A stretch of 64,000 nt of DNA from positions 1-64,000 of the forward strand of contig CALAUL010000049.1 of NCBI GenBank assembly GCA_937892255.1. Direction: 5' to 3'. A model generated the notes under the pieces. The model was not told the origin of the DNA and made no database searches. It was given only the letters and a program-made list of their open reading frames with translations. The translations under genes were made by a program, and so were the position numbers. The stretch comes from an uncultured Bacteroidales bacterium. GTDB lineage: Bacteria; Bacteroidota; Bacteroidia; Bacteroidales; Marinilabiliaceae. Of the stretch, positions 27,093-35,665 are shown one piece after another. Each line of letters starts with the position of its first letter. The stretch's first letter is position 1.

Positions 27093-29597
27093 TCATAGCT
27101 TGAAGTTGAACTGAGCCCGCAATCCCCATGTGGGCGCATTGACAAAGTTCTTTTGAGTCAGTCGATAAAGCGCGTCTACACGGAAGAATCGTAATATGTT
27201 GTCTACTCCGATGTTGAATTCTATATATCCGCCATTTATGCCACTTACTTTGTCGGGCATGTCAAGCATTGCTAAGTGACGGTCGGAGAGAGAACCCAAC
27301 ATGGCTTTGAACCCGATGACTTCGCGTAGTCCCGAACGGTGTAGGTATGGTATTTTGTGGAACAATTTGCCGTTGAGGAAATAATCGACGTAGGCGTAGA
27401 TATATTTATCGTTGCAGAACTCCAGATAGTTCATCATGTTGAAGTCGTAGGTATAGAATCCGAAGGTCTTGTTGCCTCGTGGTATCTCGAGCATGGAGTA
27501 TGGCAAAGTCCCGAAGTACATTCCACCTTCGAGGGCGTAGTTAAACTCTGTTTGCCCGATATACACTTTGTGCTTGAGGGTGGAGTGAATGCGAGCATAT
27601 TGTCTTTCGACATCAGCTACACGTGTATTACCTGCGGCTATGGTAAAGTGTATGATGGGGAAGTCTGTCGACATGTAGACACGTTGCATGCCGTCGTCGA
27701 TGTATTTTTCGTTGAAGCTAAAACGTGTGTCGATGGCTACTTCTTGTCTCATGACACGTTCTACGGGGGTGCCGTTTTGGGAGAATGGGTAGTATTTGGG
27801 AGAGTATTGCCATTGTGCCGTTGCGGACAGACTGCTTGATATGCCAGTTATCCATTCATGGTCGTATTTCAGTTTTAGTTTGCGTTCGTACATCAGTTCG
27901 TCTATTTCTTCGCGTTTGAATATCTGTGCAACGACGTTGGTTTCTGATGTGGTGAGCATATTCTCGTAGAGGTAGAGTATATTCTCGTTCTCGCCAATTT
28001 TGACGATGCGGTCGTAGTATGTTATTTCCAAGGCTCTACGGAATGGTGTATCGAACTTGTAGCCTATTCCGCCTTGATATGTAGGACGGGTGTTTTTGAA
28101 GCCGTAGCCTATGACACCCATGAACATCCATTTTTTGCTTATTTCTTTACTTGTTCGCAGCCCGAAGCCGAGGTGCAGACCTTCTATCTTGTTGGTATTG
28201 AACATTTCGGCATACGGGCCTATCTCAAAGTGTCCGAGGTCGAGAAATCCTGTCATGGCGAGTTTGGCCATGAGGTTGAAAGTCTTCACAGAGCCTACGT
28301 TATTGAGAGAGTCTATGGCGTTGTTGCTGTCGATGTTTTCTTCTGACAGTTCGGCATGTCGCATGTCTTGCCAGAAGGTCTCGTCTTGTTCTTTATAGTT
28401 TGGAGCTTTGATCGTCTCATAGGCAAGTGCTTTTGCGCTCAAAAATAGTGGGTCTTCTTGATTTAGTTTGACGTTGCGTTGCGAATTGTACATATTGCAC
28501 TTTATCTCTAAACGTTTCTTCTCGGAGTTGACGGGCATATAGTCAACGTGCATTTCCATCTCGTTGGTTCCGAAGAATGGCAGAGAGTCGTTGATGAATT
28601 GGTAGGTGCTATTGATGGTGAATTTCTTAACGAAGTTGATGTTGGTATATTTTGGCATGGAAGCATCGATGCGCATTATGGAGTGGTGCTTTGTCTCGAT
28701 GTCCATTGTGCCGATGAATGACTTATCGCCTTGGCTCTTAGGACGAAACTTTACGGTGTATATCTTCGTTGAATCTGCCATATAGCAACTGTCAGTAATG
28801 TAGTATTTATAGTAGTGAAAAGCATTGTCGGCAATAGGACTGACAAAGCCGAGTCCGAAAAGTTTTACGACGTTTTCATAAAACGATACTTCCGTATCCA
28901 TTGCACTCGAAAAACCTCCTATCTCGTATTGTTTGAAGATGTCTATGCCTTTTGTGTTGTCGCCGAGGATGGTCGATTTGAGTTTGCGAGGATTCTTTTG
29001 TGTTTCATTGAGGGATATTGTTTCTGAAAAATAGACGGGCAAGTAGCGATTGCTGTCAGCGTCAATGCGCATAAGATCTTGGGCATTCTTTAAAATCCAG
29101 TTTCCTTGAGCCTTGTTGCTGATGTTGTTAAGAGCATATTCCCAGCGAGAGTATTTTTCGAAAGAAGTGCGTTCGTACTGAGTTGGGTCGTTTCGTTTCT
29201 TGTTTGCAATGACCTTTCGCATTAGTCGTCGCGGAGCGTCGTCGGGGCTAATTAAGATTTCGCTTATGGCGTATGTTTGCGACACCATATCGATATAGTT
29301 TGTATCGGCACGAAGTTCGTTTAGCGGTAGGCTTATGGTGTGATAACCCATGACGTTAAACCATAGCGAGTCGGTACGGATAGGCAGGTTGATAGTGAAC
29401 TTTCCGTCGAAGTCGCTCACTACGCCAATCATTGTTCCTTTGATATAGATATTCGATAAAGGCAGAGGTTCCCCAGTGTCTCGGTCTACTACTATTCCGG
29501 TGATTTGCTTTTTTATTTTCTCTTGAGCCAAAGAGTCGTAAGCAAAAGATAGGCACACCAGAAGAATAACAAGTGTTATTATCTTATTTCGTTGCAT
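27093..29597 (-). CDS. DUF5686 outer-membrane protein with carboxypeptidase-like N-terminal domain
   Basis: 834 residues. Signal peptide (~1-24, ending SLAQ), then a CarboxypepD_reg-like beta-sandwich (ITGIVVDRDTGEPLPLSNIYIKGT ... VSDFDGKFTINLP), a middle domain, and a C-terminal beta-barrel-like region with alternating aromatics ending WGLRAQFNFKL. This is the DUF5686 architecture, abundant in Bacteroidetes outer membranes; function unknown. It is transcribed toward lptG. A -7 box TACCTTTG lies at 29625-29632. Confidence 0.88.
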   Translation of the reverse strand: MQRNKIITLVILLVCLSFAYDSLAQEKIKKQITGIVVDRDTGEPLPLSNIYIKGTMIGVVSDFDGKFTINLPIRTDSLWFNVMGYHTISLPLNELRADTNYIDMVSQTYAISEILISPDDAPRRLMRKVIANKKRNDPTQYERTSFEKYSRWEYALNNISNKAQGNWILKNAQDLMRIDADSNRYLPVYFSETISLNETQKNPRKLKSTILGDNTKGIDIFKQYEIGGFSSAMDTEVSFYENVVKLFGLGFVSPIADNAFHYYKYYITDSCYMADSTKIYTVKFRPKSQGDKSFIGTMDIETKHHSIMRIDASMPKYTNINFVKKFTINSTYQFINDSLPFFGTNEMEMHVDYMPVNSEKKRLEIKCNMYNSQRNVKLNQEDPLFLSAKALAYETIKAPNYKEQDETFWQDMRHAELSEENIDSNNAIDSLNNVGSVKTFNLMAKLAMTGFLDLGHFEIGPYAEMFNTNKIEGLHLGFGLRTSKEISKKWMFMGVIGYGFKNTRPTYQGGIGYKFDTPFRRALEITYYDRIVKIGENENILYLYENMLTTSETNVVAQIFKREEIDELMYERKLKLKYDHEWITGISSSLSATAQWQYSPKYYPFSQNGTPVERVMRQEVAIDTRFSFNEKYIDDGMQRVYMSTDFPIIHFTIAAGNTRVADVERQYARIHSTLKHKVYIGQTEFNYALEGGMYFGTLPYSMLEIPRGNKTFGFYTYDFNMMNYLEFCNDKYIYAYVDYFLNGKLFHKIPYLHRSGLREVIGFKAMLGSLSDRHLAMLDMPDKVSGINGGYIEFNIGVDNILRFFRVDALYRLTQKNFVNAPTWGLRAQFNFKL

Positions 29598-29624
29598 TCA
29601 AAGTTGTCATTGTTATTTGAGATG

Positions 29625-29632
29625 CAAAGGTA
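29625..29632 (-). promoter_or_regulatory. -7 box of the DUF5686 gene
   Basis: Minus-strand TACCTTTG, 27 bases from the start codon at 29597. Confidence 0.55.
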
Positions 29633-29698
29633 CTCGTTTTTTCTTTTCGGTTTTCTAAGTTAATGTTAAGGTTTCCCAAAAAGGACAATCTTATAGAA

Positions 29699-29747
29699 AT
29701 AGAAGCTGTTTAGGTTTTGCCAAGTGGGCATTCTAAACAGCTTCTAT
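29699..29747 (-). terminator. Terminator-like hairpin after the Ca/Na antiporter
   Basis: Perfect 15-base arms ATAGAAGCTGTTTAG (29699-29713) and CTAAACAGCTTCTAT (29733-29747) with a 19-base loop, directly behind the antiporter stop. The following T-run is short. Confidence 0.7.
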
Positions 29748-29754
29748 GTGACTT

Positions 29755-30732
29755 TTATTGGTTGAGTATTAAGTATGCCACATATCCTATGTATGCCAAA
29801 GTTAGGAGCACGCCTTCAGCTCTAGATATCTTGTAAGAGGTTCGAGCAAAGAACCATATCAGCAGAGAGCATGCAAGTTGTACGATGAGGTCGATAGTTG
29901 TTATTCCGCCCATTTCGAGAGGTGTTATTGTTGCGCAAATGCCTAAGATGAAGAAAATGTTAAAGATGCTGCTTCCTACCACATTTCCGATAGCCATGTC
30001 TGTTTTGCCTTTTAGTGCAGCGGCCACGGATGTCGCAAGTTCTGGAGTTGATGTCCCTATGGCAACGATAGTAAGTCCAACGATAGATTGGCTTACGCCG
30101 AGAGCCAAAGCAATGTTTGAAGCCGAGTCTACGAAGAAGTCGCCACCAAAGATAAGACCAGCCAAGCCTATTATGATAAAGAGAATCGATTTCCATATAG
30201 GCTGAGGTTTGATGTTTGCTTGTTCATTGGAAGTGCCTTGCGATGATGGATTTTTCTTTGCTACAAGTAAGGTGTAGTATAGGAATGTAATCATTATACA
30301 AAGTAAAACCAATCCGCTTTGTCTGCTTATTATATTTGTTTCTTGATTGCTTATGATTGTTCCGGAAGCTACGATGAAGAGCAAAGTGGCTGCTAATATT
30401 GACCAAGGAATATCTTTTCCAACAACTTGTCGGTCAACGGCGAACGGTTTTATCATTGCTGTCACACCTAAGATGAGCAAAACATTGGCAATGTTGCTGC
30501 CGACAACATTACCTACGGCTATTTCAGATAATCCGTCTATGGCTGATATTGAGGATACGACAAGCTCGGGTGTCGATGTTCCAATGCCTACTATTGTAAG
30601 GCCAATAATCAGTTCTGATACGTTAAACTTACGTGCTACGTCTGAAGCACCGGTAGTAAGCCAATCTGCACCTTTTACAATAAGAACTAGTCCTAATATT
30701 AGTAGGAGAATATCTGTGATAATCATGGTCAT
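29755..30732 (-). CDS. CaCA-family calcium/sodium antiporter
   Basis: 325 residues from ATG 30732 (an upstream in-frame ATG adds 22 residues). Ten helices in two inverted repeats, each with the alpha-repeat signature: GLTIVGIGTSTPELVVS with GNVVGSNIANVLLILG, and GLTIVAIGTSTPELATS with GNVVGSSIFNIFFILG. This is the YrbG type, exchanging Ca2+ for Na+ at the inner membrane. Flanked by hairpins, so apparently monocistronic. Confidence 0.93.
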   Translation of the reverse strand: MTMIITDILLLILGLVLIVKGADWLTTGASDVARKFNVSELIIGLTIVGIGTSTPELVVSSISAIDGLSEIAVGNVVGSNIANVLLILGVTAMIKPFAVDRQVVGKDIPWSILAATLLFIVASGTIISNQETNIISRQSGLVLLCIMITFLYYTLLVAKKNPSSQGTSNEQANIKPQPIWKSILFIIIGLAGLIFGGDFFVDSASNIALALGVSQSIVGLTIVAIGTSTPELATSVAAALKGKTDMAIGNVVGSSIFNIFFILGICATITPLEMGGITTIDLIVQLACSLLIWFFARTSYKISRAEGVLLTLAYIGYVAYLILNQ

Positions 30733-30860
30733 GGCCAGTATTATTATGAGTTGTAAAATAATGCGAAGATATATCTTTTTTATAAGACAATATGACAAGT
30801 TGTGAAAAATATCATTTTGCGCAATTGGGGTTGTTTGTATTGGTAACTCTTATATGCCTA

Positions 30861-30900
30861 AAAACAAAATTCCTCGTAATTCTTTGAAAACTACGAGGAA
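30861..30900 (-). terminator. Intrinsic terminator of tmRNA
   Basis: On the minus strand TTCCTCGTAGTT pairs with AATTACGAGGAA and is followed by TTTTGTTTTT. Confidence 0.85.
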
Positions 30901-30907
30901 ACTCTTG

Positions 30908-31306
30908 TGGAGCTGTGGGGAATCGAACCCCAGTCCAAACAAAGAAGCCATACGCTTTCTACATGCTTATTCAATCTTTGGTTTTCGTGCTTAGCGTGGG
31001 GATTGACACCCGAACTAAACCTTAGCTCTTTAGAAACTTCATCGACCATTAAGAGCAAACGATCAACTATCCCCAATTTTCCTGTGCCTCTGTACCAAAC
31101 CGCCTTGAGGAGTGGGCATTTGAGAGACATCTCGTTTCAGACTCTTAGCCCGAAATAAAGCCTATCTACTGTGCTTCGATTAGGCAGCGAGAGCATAATT
31201 AGTTTCGCCAGTTATAAGTTCGTAACCCGAGATTAAAGAGCCAGCATTACGACGCTCTGCATGCTTACGTACCACTTTGCAATGCTGTCAAATCCAGGTC
31301 AACCCC
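30908..31306 (-). ncRNA. ssrA: tmRNA (SsrA)
   Basis: About 399 nt. The 5' end GGGGTTGACCTGGATTTGAC and the 3' end with T-arm GGGGTTCGATTCCCC followed by CAGCTCC form the tRNA-like acceptor (GGGGTTG with CAGCTCC); CCA is not encoded beyond the discriminator A. The tag reading frame (31180-31209, minus) is GGC GAA ACT AAT TAT GCT CTC GCT GCC TAA, giving GETNYALAA, the Bacteroides-type degradation tag. tmRNA with SmpB rescues stalled ribosomes and tags the unfinished protein. It lies just downstream of nadD. Confidence 0.96.
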
Positions 31307-31329
31307 ATTACTTTGTAATACGTCGTCTA

Positions 31330-31337
31330 CGTCTGCA
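31330..31337 (-). promoter_or_regulatory. -7 box of tmRNA
   Basis: Minus-strand TACATTTG, about 24 bases ahead of the mature 5' end, leaving a short 5' extension for RNase P to remove. Confidence 0.55.
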
Positions 31338-31357
31338 AATGTATATGCTTTTTTTGA

Positions 31358-31927
31358 TTAATACAAGTTGTTTTGTGAAAAATAATTTATCACGTCTTTA
31401 TCTGTGAAATACATAACACATTTGTTGTTTTTTACCCATTGTCTGATTTGTGTAGAACTGATGTCCAACTGTGGGGCTTCGACGATTTCTATGTGTGTAT
31501 TTTCCGGTTTTGTGATGTGGTATCCGGGACGCGGATATACTATTATGCGGTAGTTTTTTATGAGTGTTTCAGCTTCTTTCCAGCGGTTCAGACCGCCTAA
31601 GTTGTCCCCTCCCATGATGATGGAGAACTCGCAGTCGGGATATTCTCGTTCTAACGCTCGCATGGTGTCGATGGTATATGATGGAACGGGGAGTGCCGTT
31701 TCTATGTCGCAAACTTTTATTTTTATGTTGTCTCCAATTGCTATGCGTGCCATGTTGATACGATGTGAGACGTCTGCCAACTCGTTGTTTTGTTTGAATG
31801 GGTTTTGAGGACTTACGACAAGCCATACTTCGTCGATGTCGGCGTAGTTGACCATGTGTTGTGCCAACATCAAATGTCCCATGTGAATGGGGTTGAACGA
31901 ACCGAAGAAGAGTCCAACTTTTGTCAT
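31358..31927 (-). CDS. nadD: Nicotinate-nucleotide adenylyltransferase
   Basis: 189 residues. Nucleotidyltransferase motif GLFFGSFNPIHMGHLMLAQ at the N-terminus and SSTQIRQWV at the C-terminus, with VVSPQNPFK between. Joins ATP and nicotinate mononucleotide to make deamido-NAD. It is 13 bases after gmk in a yicC-gmk-nadD operon, an arrangement common in Bacteroidetes. Confidence 0.94.
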   Translation of the reverse strand: MTKVGLFFGSFNPIHMGHLMLAQHMVNYADIDEVWLVVSPQNPFKQNNELADVSHRINMARIAIGDNIKIKVCDIETALPVPSYTIDTMRALEREYPDCEFSIIMGGDNLGGLNRWKEAETLIKNYRIIVYPRPGYHITKPENTHIEIVEAPQLDISSTQIRQWVKNNKCVMYFTDKDVINYFSQNNLY

Positions 31928-31940
31928 TGTTTTGCAGTTG

Positions 31941-32507
31941 TTAGTTTTCGAGGAATCTCTTCACGATATTCTCGACTTCTTGTTTGGCTTTGTCGAGGTT
32001 GTCGTTGATTATCACCTTGTCAAACTGTGGGGCAAAGTTTAATTCGTATTCGGCTTTAGCTAATCTTTGTTCTATCTTTTCTGCACTGTCTGTGCCTCTG
32101 TTTTCAAGTCGTTTGCGCAGTTCGGCAACAGATGGAGGTTGTACAAAGATGCTTAAGGCTTTCTCTCCGAACATCTTTTTTATATTTAAGCCTCCAACAA
32201 CGTCGACATCGAACACAATGCATTTGCCTTCGCTCCATACTCGTTCGAGTTCGCTTTTTGGTGTGCCGTAGAAGCAACCTTCGTATACTTCTTCGTATTC
32301 TACGAATTCGTCGTTCTTTACTCGTTCTCTAAAGTCATCGATGCTGAGGAAGTAATATTCTTTGCCATGTTGTTCTTGTCCTCGTGGGGCACGTGATGTC
32401 GCGGAGATGGAGAATCCCAATGGGAAGCCAAGGCTGAGCAGGTGGTTTACTAATGTGCTCTTTCCTGAACCTGATGGCGCTGAGAATATAAGTATTTTGC
32501 CGTCCAT
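31941..32507 (-). CDS. gmk: Guanylate kinase
   Basis: 188 residues. P-loop FSAPSGSGKSTLVNHLL (~8-24), GMP-binding SATSRAPRGQEQHGKEYYFL and EYEEVYEGCFYGTPKSEL, then DVDVVGGLNIKK. Phosphorylates GMP to GDP. Six bases follow yicC. Confidence 0.95.
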   Translation of the reverse strand: MDGKILIFSAPSGSGKSTLVNHLLSLGFPLGFSISATSRAPRGQEQHGKEYYFLSIDDFRERVKNDEFVEYEEVYEGCFYGTPKSELERVWSEGKCIVFDVDVVGGLNIKKMFGEKALSIFVQPPSVAELRKRLENRGTDSAEKIEQRLAKAEYELNFAPQFDKVIINDNLDKAKQEVENIVKRFLEN

Positions 32508-32513
32508 AATTTT

Positions 32514-33389
32514 CTAAAGCACGTTAAGTATCTGCTCTTTTATCTTTTCCAACTCGTCTTTCATCTGAATGACAAGTTTTTGTAGGTTTGCTTCGTTGGC
32601 TTTAGAGCCAAGGGTGTTTATCTCTCGTCCTATCTCTTGTGCTATGAATCCAAGTTTCTTTCCCGGTTGGTCTTCTATCTCCATTGTTTCGATGAAGTAT
32701 TTAAGATGTTGTGCCAATCGGACTTTCTCTTCGTTGATGTCGAGTTTCTCTATGTAGAGAATCATCTCCTGCTCTAAGCGGTTCATGTCGGCGTTGCCTT
32801 TCATGATGAGTTCTTCGAGGTTTTTCTCGATACGAGCTCTTACTTTTTCTACGCGACCGGCTTCGTACTTAGGTACTTGTGCTAAAAATGAGTCGATGAG
32901 AGCTATGCGAGTGCGTAAGTCTGCTTCGAGTGATTCTCCTTCTTTTTTGCGGAAGTTTATCATGTTGTCGATAGCTTCCGAGATTGTATTATAGATTGCG
33001 TTCCATTCTTCTTCGTTGAGTTGTGGCTGTTCTACTGTTATTGTGTCCGGTAGTGGCATTATGATACGTAGGAAGTCTGTTTTGTCGCTTTGTTCGAATT
33101 CGTCAGATAGTTCTTTCATCTGGGAAAAATAACCTCTTATGACTTCTTTGTTTATTACTACTACTTTTTCGCCCGATTGAGACTCTATGTGAATCGAGAA
33201 GTCAACTTTTCCTCTGAATAGTCGTGAGGTGAGTTCTGAGCGTATTTCAAGTTCTTTCTCTCTGTAAAATGCAGGAATGCGGGTGTTTAAATCCATCTGC
33301 TTGCTATTGAGAGATTTTACCTCTACGCTTACTTTTTTGTTCGGCAATTCGCATATTGCTTTGCCGTAACCGGTCATTGATAGTATCAT
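32514..33389 (-). CDS. yicC: YicC-family endoribonuclease
   Basis: 291 residues from the ATG at 33389, giving the family start MILSMTGYGKA. C-terminal region TLGSKANEANLQKLVIQMKDELEKIKEQILNV is likewise conserved (KANxxxLQ..V..MK.ELEKIREQ). YicC proteins are stress-linked endoribonucleases. The longer frame to 33425 runs into the -7 box at 33423-33430 (minus TAACTTTG), which supports the shorter start. Confidence 0.9.
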   Translation of the reverse strand: MILSMTGYGKAICELPNKKVSVEVKSLNSKQMDLNTRIPAFYREKELEIRSELTSRLFRGKVDFSIHIESQSGEKVVVINKEVIRGYFSQMKELSDEFEQSDKTDFLRIIMPLPDTITVEQPQLNEEEWNAIYNTISEAIDNMINFRKKEGESLEADLRTRIALIDSFLAQVPKYEAGRVEKVRARIEKNLEELIMKGNADMNRLEQEMILYIEKLDINEEKVRLAQHLKYFIETMEIEDQPGKKLGFIAQEIGREINTLGSKANEANLQKLVIQMKDELEKIKEQILNVL

Positions 33390-33422
33390 TGCTATTTCCT
33401 TGTTTTCTGTTTCTTGAGAGCA

Positions 33423-33430
33423 CAAAGTTA
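33423..33430 (-). promoter_or_regulatory. -7 box of yicC-gmk-nadD
   Basis: Minus-strand TAACTTTG, 33 bases ahead of the yicC ATG. Confidence 0.5.
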
Positions 33431-33466
33431 TAATTACTCTCTTAAATTAACTACTAAATTGTCATT

Positions 33467-35257
33467 CTATTCGTAGGATACGTGCATCAGTACTCGTCTA
33501 TAGACGGAGAATATTTTAGATTTCGATACGAATCCCACATATTTGTGGTTGTCTACCACGGGCAGATTCCAAGCTCCTGTTTGTTCGAATTTGTCCATTA
33601 CGCTTTCCATGTTTTCATCGGTGCGTATAAATGCGGGTGGTATTGTCATGAGCTCTCGGACAAGGGTTGTACCATATAGGTCTTTGTTGAACATTATGCC
33701 TCGTATGTCGTTGAGTGTCACTACTCCTATGAGTTCGTTTTTGATGTTTACTACGGGGAATAGATTTCGTTGCGACTGTGCTATTTCTTGAACTAGATGC
33801 CCTAATGTGTCGTCGGCGTGTACTATGATGAAGTCTGTCTCTATGACTTTGTCAACGTGCATGAGTGTCAATACGGCTTTGTCTCTCTCGTGGGTGAGTA
33901 GTTCTCCCTTTGCTGCTAATGGTTTGGTGTAAATGCTGTATTTTTCAAAACTGCATATTGTCAAGTATGATACTGTTGATGTTATCATTAGGGGAACTAA
34001 TAGCTGATAGCCATTTGTTATTTCGGCAATGAGAAATATTGATGTCAGTGGAGCGTGCATAACGGCAGACATTACACCGGCCATTCCGGCAAGTGTGAAG
34101 TTTGTTGTGGGTATGTCGTGTACTCCGGTGAGATTATTCAAGCCGGCGAAGAAGAATCCTGCTACGCCTCCGATGAACAAACTTGGAGCAAATGTTCCTC
34201 CGACACCTCCAGCGCCTGTTGTGGCTGCTGTGGCAAATGTTTTAAACAATAAGACTCCTCCGGCAAAGAGAACCAATGATATTTCTCCTGTGCCCAACAT
34301 CGCAAAGGGTGAGTTGTTGATTATCTCGTTGGGGTTGTTGCTAAGTAGTTGTGTTATGGTGGAGTACCCTTCGCCATATAATGGCGGGAAGAAGAATATC
34401 AGCACGCCGAGAGTGGCTCCTCCGATAATCCATTTTACATAGCTGTTCTTAAAGTGTCCAATCCACTTTTCATACATCCACAAACCACGTGAAAACATGA
34501 GTCCTACCAGTCCGGTGAAGATTCCAAAGACTATATAATATGGTATGTTCTCCATTACGAACGGCATGCCGTGTGAGAAGCTGAATTCTACATCTCGGCC
34601 CAAGAAATAGTATGTGACAGATGTGGCTGTTATGGCAGAGACAAGCAGAGGTATAATAGAGGCTAATGTCAGATTGAGCATGAGTATTTCCAATGTGAAA
34701 ATCATGCCGGCTATGGGTGCCTTGAATACACCGGCTATGCCTCCTGCTGCGCCACAAGCTATGAGCAGTGTTATTGTCTTGTAGTCCATGCGGAAAAGTT
34801 TGCCGATATTCGAGCCAAGGCTGGCTCCGGTAAGAGCAATGGGGGCTTCGGCTCCGACCGAGCCTCCAAATCCGATGGTAAACGAACTTGCTATTATTGA
34901 TGAGTAGGAGTGATGACGTTTGATATTGCTGCCTCTTTTCGAAATGGCATATAGTATTTTTGTGACTCCGTGTCCGAGGTTGTCTTTTACGAAATACTTT
35001 ACATAAAGGAATGTTATTAGTATGCCTATGATAGGGCAGACTAAAAGTAAAACGTTGTAGCTGAGGTTTGAAAAGTTGTCAACGACAAACCATTTTACAA
35101 AACCTACGAATAGTTTTAATAGGACTGCGGCCAAGCCACTAATAAGGCCTACAAAAAAACTCAACACAATAACGAAATTGCGCTGTCCGATGTGGTCTAT
35201 TTGCCAACTTGCAACTGATTCCGAAATGCGTAATAATATTTCATCTATCCTTTTCAC
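33467..35257 (-). CDS. ClC-family chloride channel/transporter with CBS pair
   Basis: 596 residues from a GTG at 35257. About ten membrane helices to residue ~430 with GFGGSVGAEAPIALTGAS, holding the gating-glutamate region (GAEAP), and GGVGGTFAPSLFIGGVAG, a conserved anion-site segment. Two CBS domains follow (~450-590; FPVVNIKNELIGVVTLNDI and LPVVDNHKYVGFVSKSKIF), likely nucleotide sensing. Its -7 box ends five bases before the start. Confidence 0.92.
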   Translation of the reverse strand: MKRIDEILLRISESVASWQIDHIGQRNFVIVLSFFVGLISGLAAVLLKLFVGFVKWFVVDNFSNLSYNVLLLVCPIIGILITFLYVKYFVKDNLGHGVTKILYAISKRGSNIKRHHSYSSIIASSFTIGFGGSVGAEAPIALTGASLGSNIGKLFRMDYKTITLLIACGAAGGIAGVFKAPIAGMIFTLEILMLNLTLASIIPLLVSAITATSVTYYFLGRDVEFSFSHGMPFVMENIPYYIVFGIFTGLVGLMFSRGLWMYEKWIGHFKNSYVKWIIGGATLGVLIFFFPPLYGEGYSTITQLLSNNPNEIINNSPFAMLGTGEISLVLFAGGVLLFKTFATAATTGAGGVGGTFAPSLFIGGVAGFFFAGLNNLTGVHDIPTTNFTLAGMAGVMSAVMHAPLTSIFLIAEITNGYQLLVPLMITSTVSYLTICSFEKYSIYTKPLAAKGELLTHERDKAVLTLMHVDKVIETDFIIVHADDTLGHLVQEIAQSQRNLFPVVNIKNELIGVVTLNDIRGIMFNKDLYGTTLVRELMTIPPAFIRTDENMESVMDKFEQTGAWNLPVVDNHKYVGFVSKSKIFSVYRRVLMHVSYE

Positions 35258-35262
35258 GTGTG

Positions 35263-35270
35263 CAAAAGTA
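35263..35270 (-). promoter_or_regulatory. -7 box of the ClC gene
   Basis: Minus-strand TACTTTTG with its G five bases from the GTG start; predicts a leaderless mRNA. Confidence 0.5.
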
Positions 35271-35477
35271 ATTATTTACATTGACTAATACGGCATGAAT
35301 GGAATAATGTTATTGTTAGAAATTCTTAAATCATGCCTCTCTTTTTTTTATATATATTACTTATAAAATGTAAATCTTATAGGCTACCTATTAAACATAA
35401 TGATGTAAATGGGCAAAAAAAACAGAGGCTTAATAAAAAAAAGTAAGTTAAGGTGTACAATGTAATGAAAAAGTATT

Positions 35478-35485
35478 TATATTTG
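35478..35485 (+). promoter_or_regulatory. -7 box of the Phe/Tyr operon leader
   Basis: TATATTTG, 27 bases before the leader peptide ATG. The -33 position (near 35455) is poor (GTGT). Confidence 0.55.
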
Positions 35486-35512
35486 CACCATTGAAATAAA
35501 ATAGAAATAGAA

Positions 35513-35575
35513 ATGCAAAATACACGATATTATTATGGCTCGTTTTTTAGCTTTTTTGGTTTTAACCAAAGATGA
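35513..35575 (+). CDS. Phe/Tyr-rich attenuator leader peptide
   Basis: A 20-codon frame reading MQNTRYYYGSFFSFFGFNQR and ending TGA: three consecutive Tyr codons (35528-35536) and five Phe codons (35543-35548, 35552-35557, 35561-35563). Eight of 20 residues are the end products of the operon that follows, and it sits between a -7 box and an intrinsic terminator, which is the architecture of a ribosome-mediated transcription attenuator. The peptide itself needs no function; stalling for lack of charged tRNA-Tyr or tRNA-Phe is the signal. Too short for routine gene finders. Confidence 0.88.
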   Translation: MQNTRYYYGSFFSFFGFNQR

Positions 35576-35576
35576 T

Positions 35577-35647
35577 GCGGGTCGTATGTGTATATCAATA
35601 GTCAAATAAGGATATTAAAAGCCCGCCGAATTTCGGAGGGCTTTTTT
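35577..35647 (+). promoter_or_regulatory. Attenuator: antiterminator and terminator before pheA
   Basis: The terminator is AAAAGCCC ... GGGCTTTTTT with inner CCGA/TCGG pairs (35617-35647). GCGGGT at 35577-35582, two bases after the leader stop codon, can pair with GCCCGC at 35621-35626 and so break the terminator stem. A ribosome that reaches the stop codon would cover GCGGGT and let the terminator form; one stalled on Phe or Tyr codons would leave it free. The pheA ATG lies 19 bases after the T-run. Confidence 0.85.
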
Positions 35648-35665
35648 GTTGAAATAAATAGTAAA

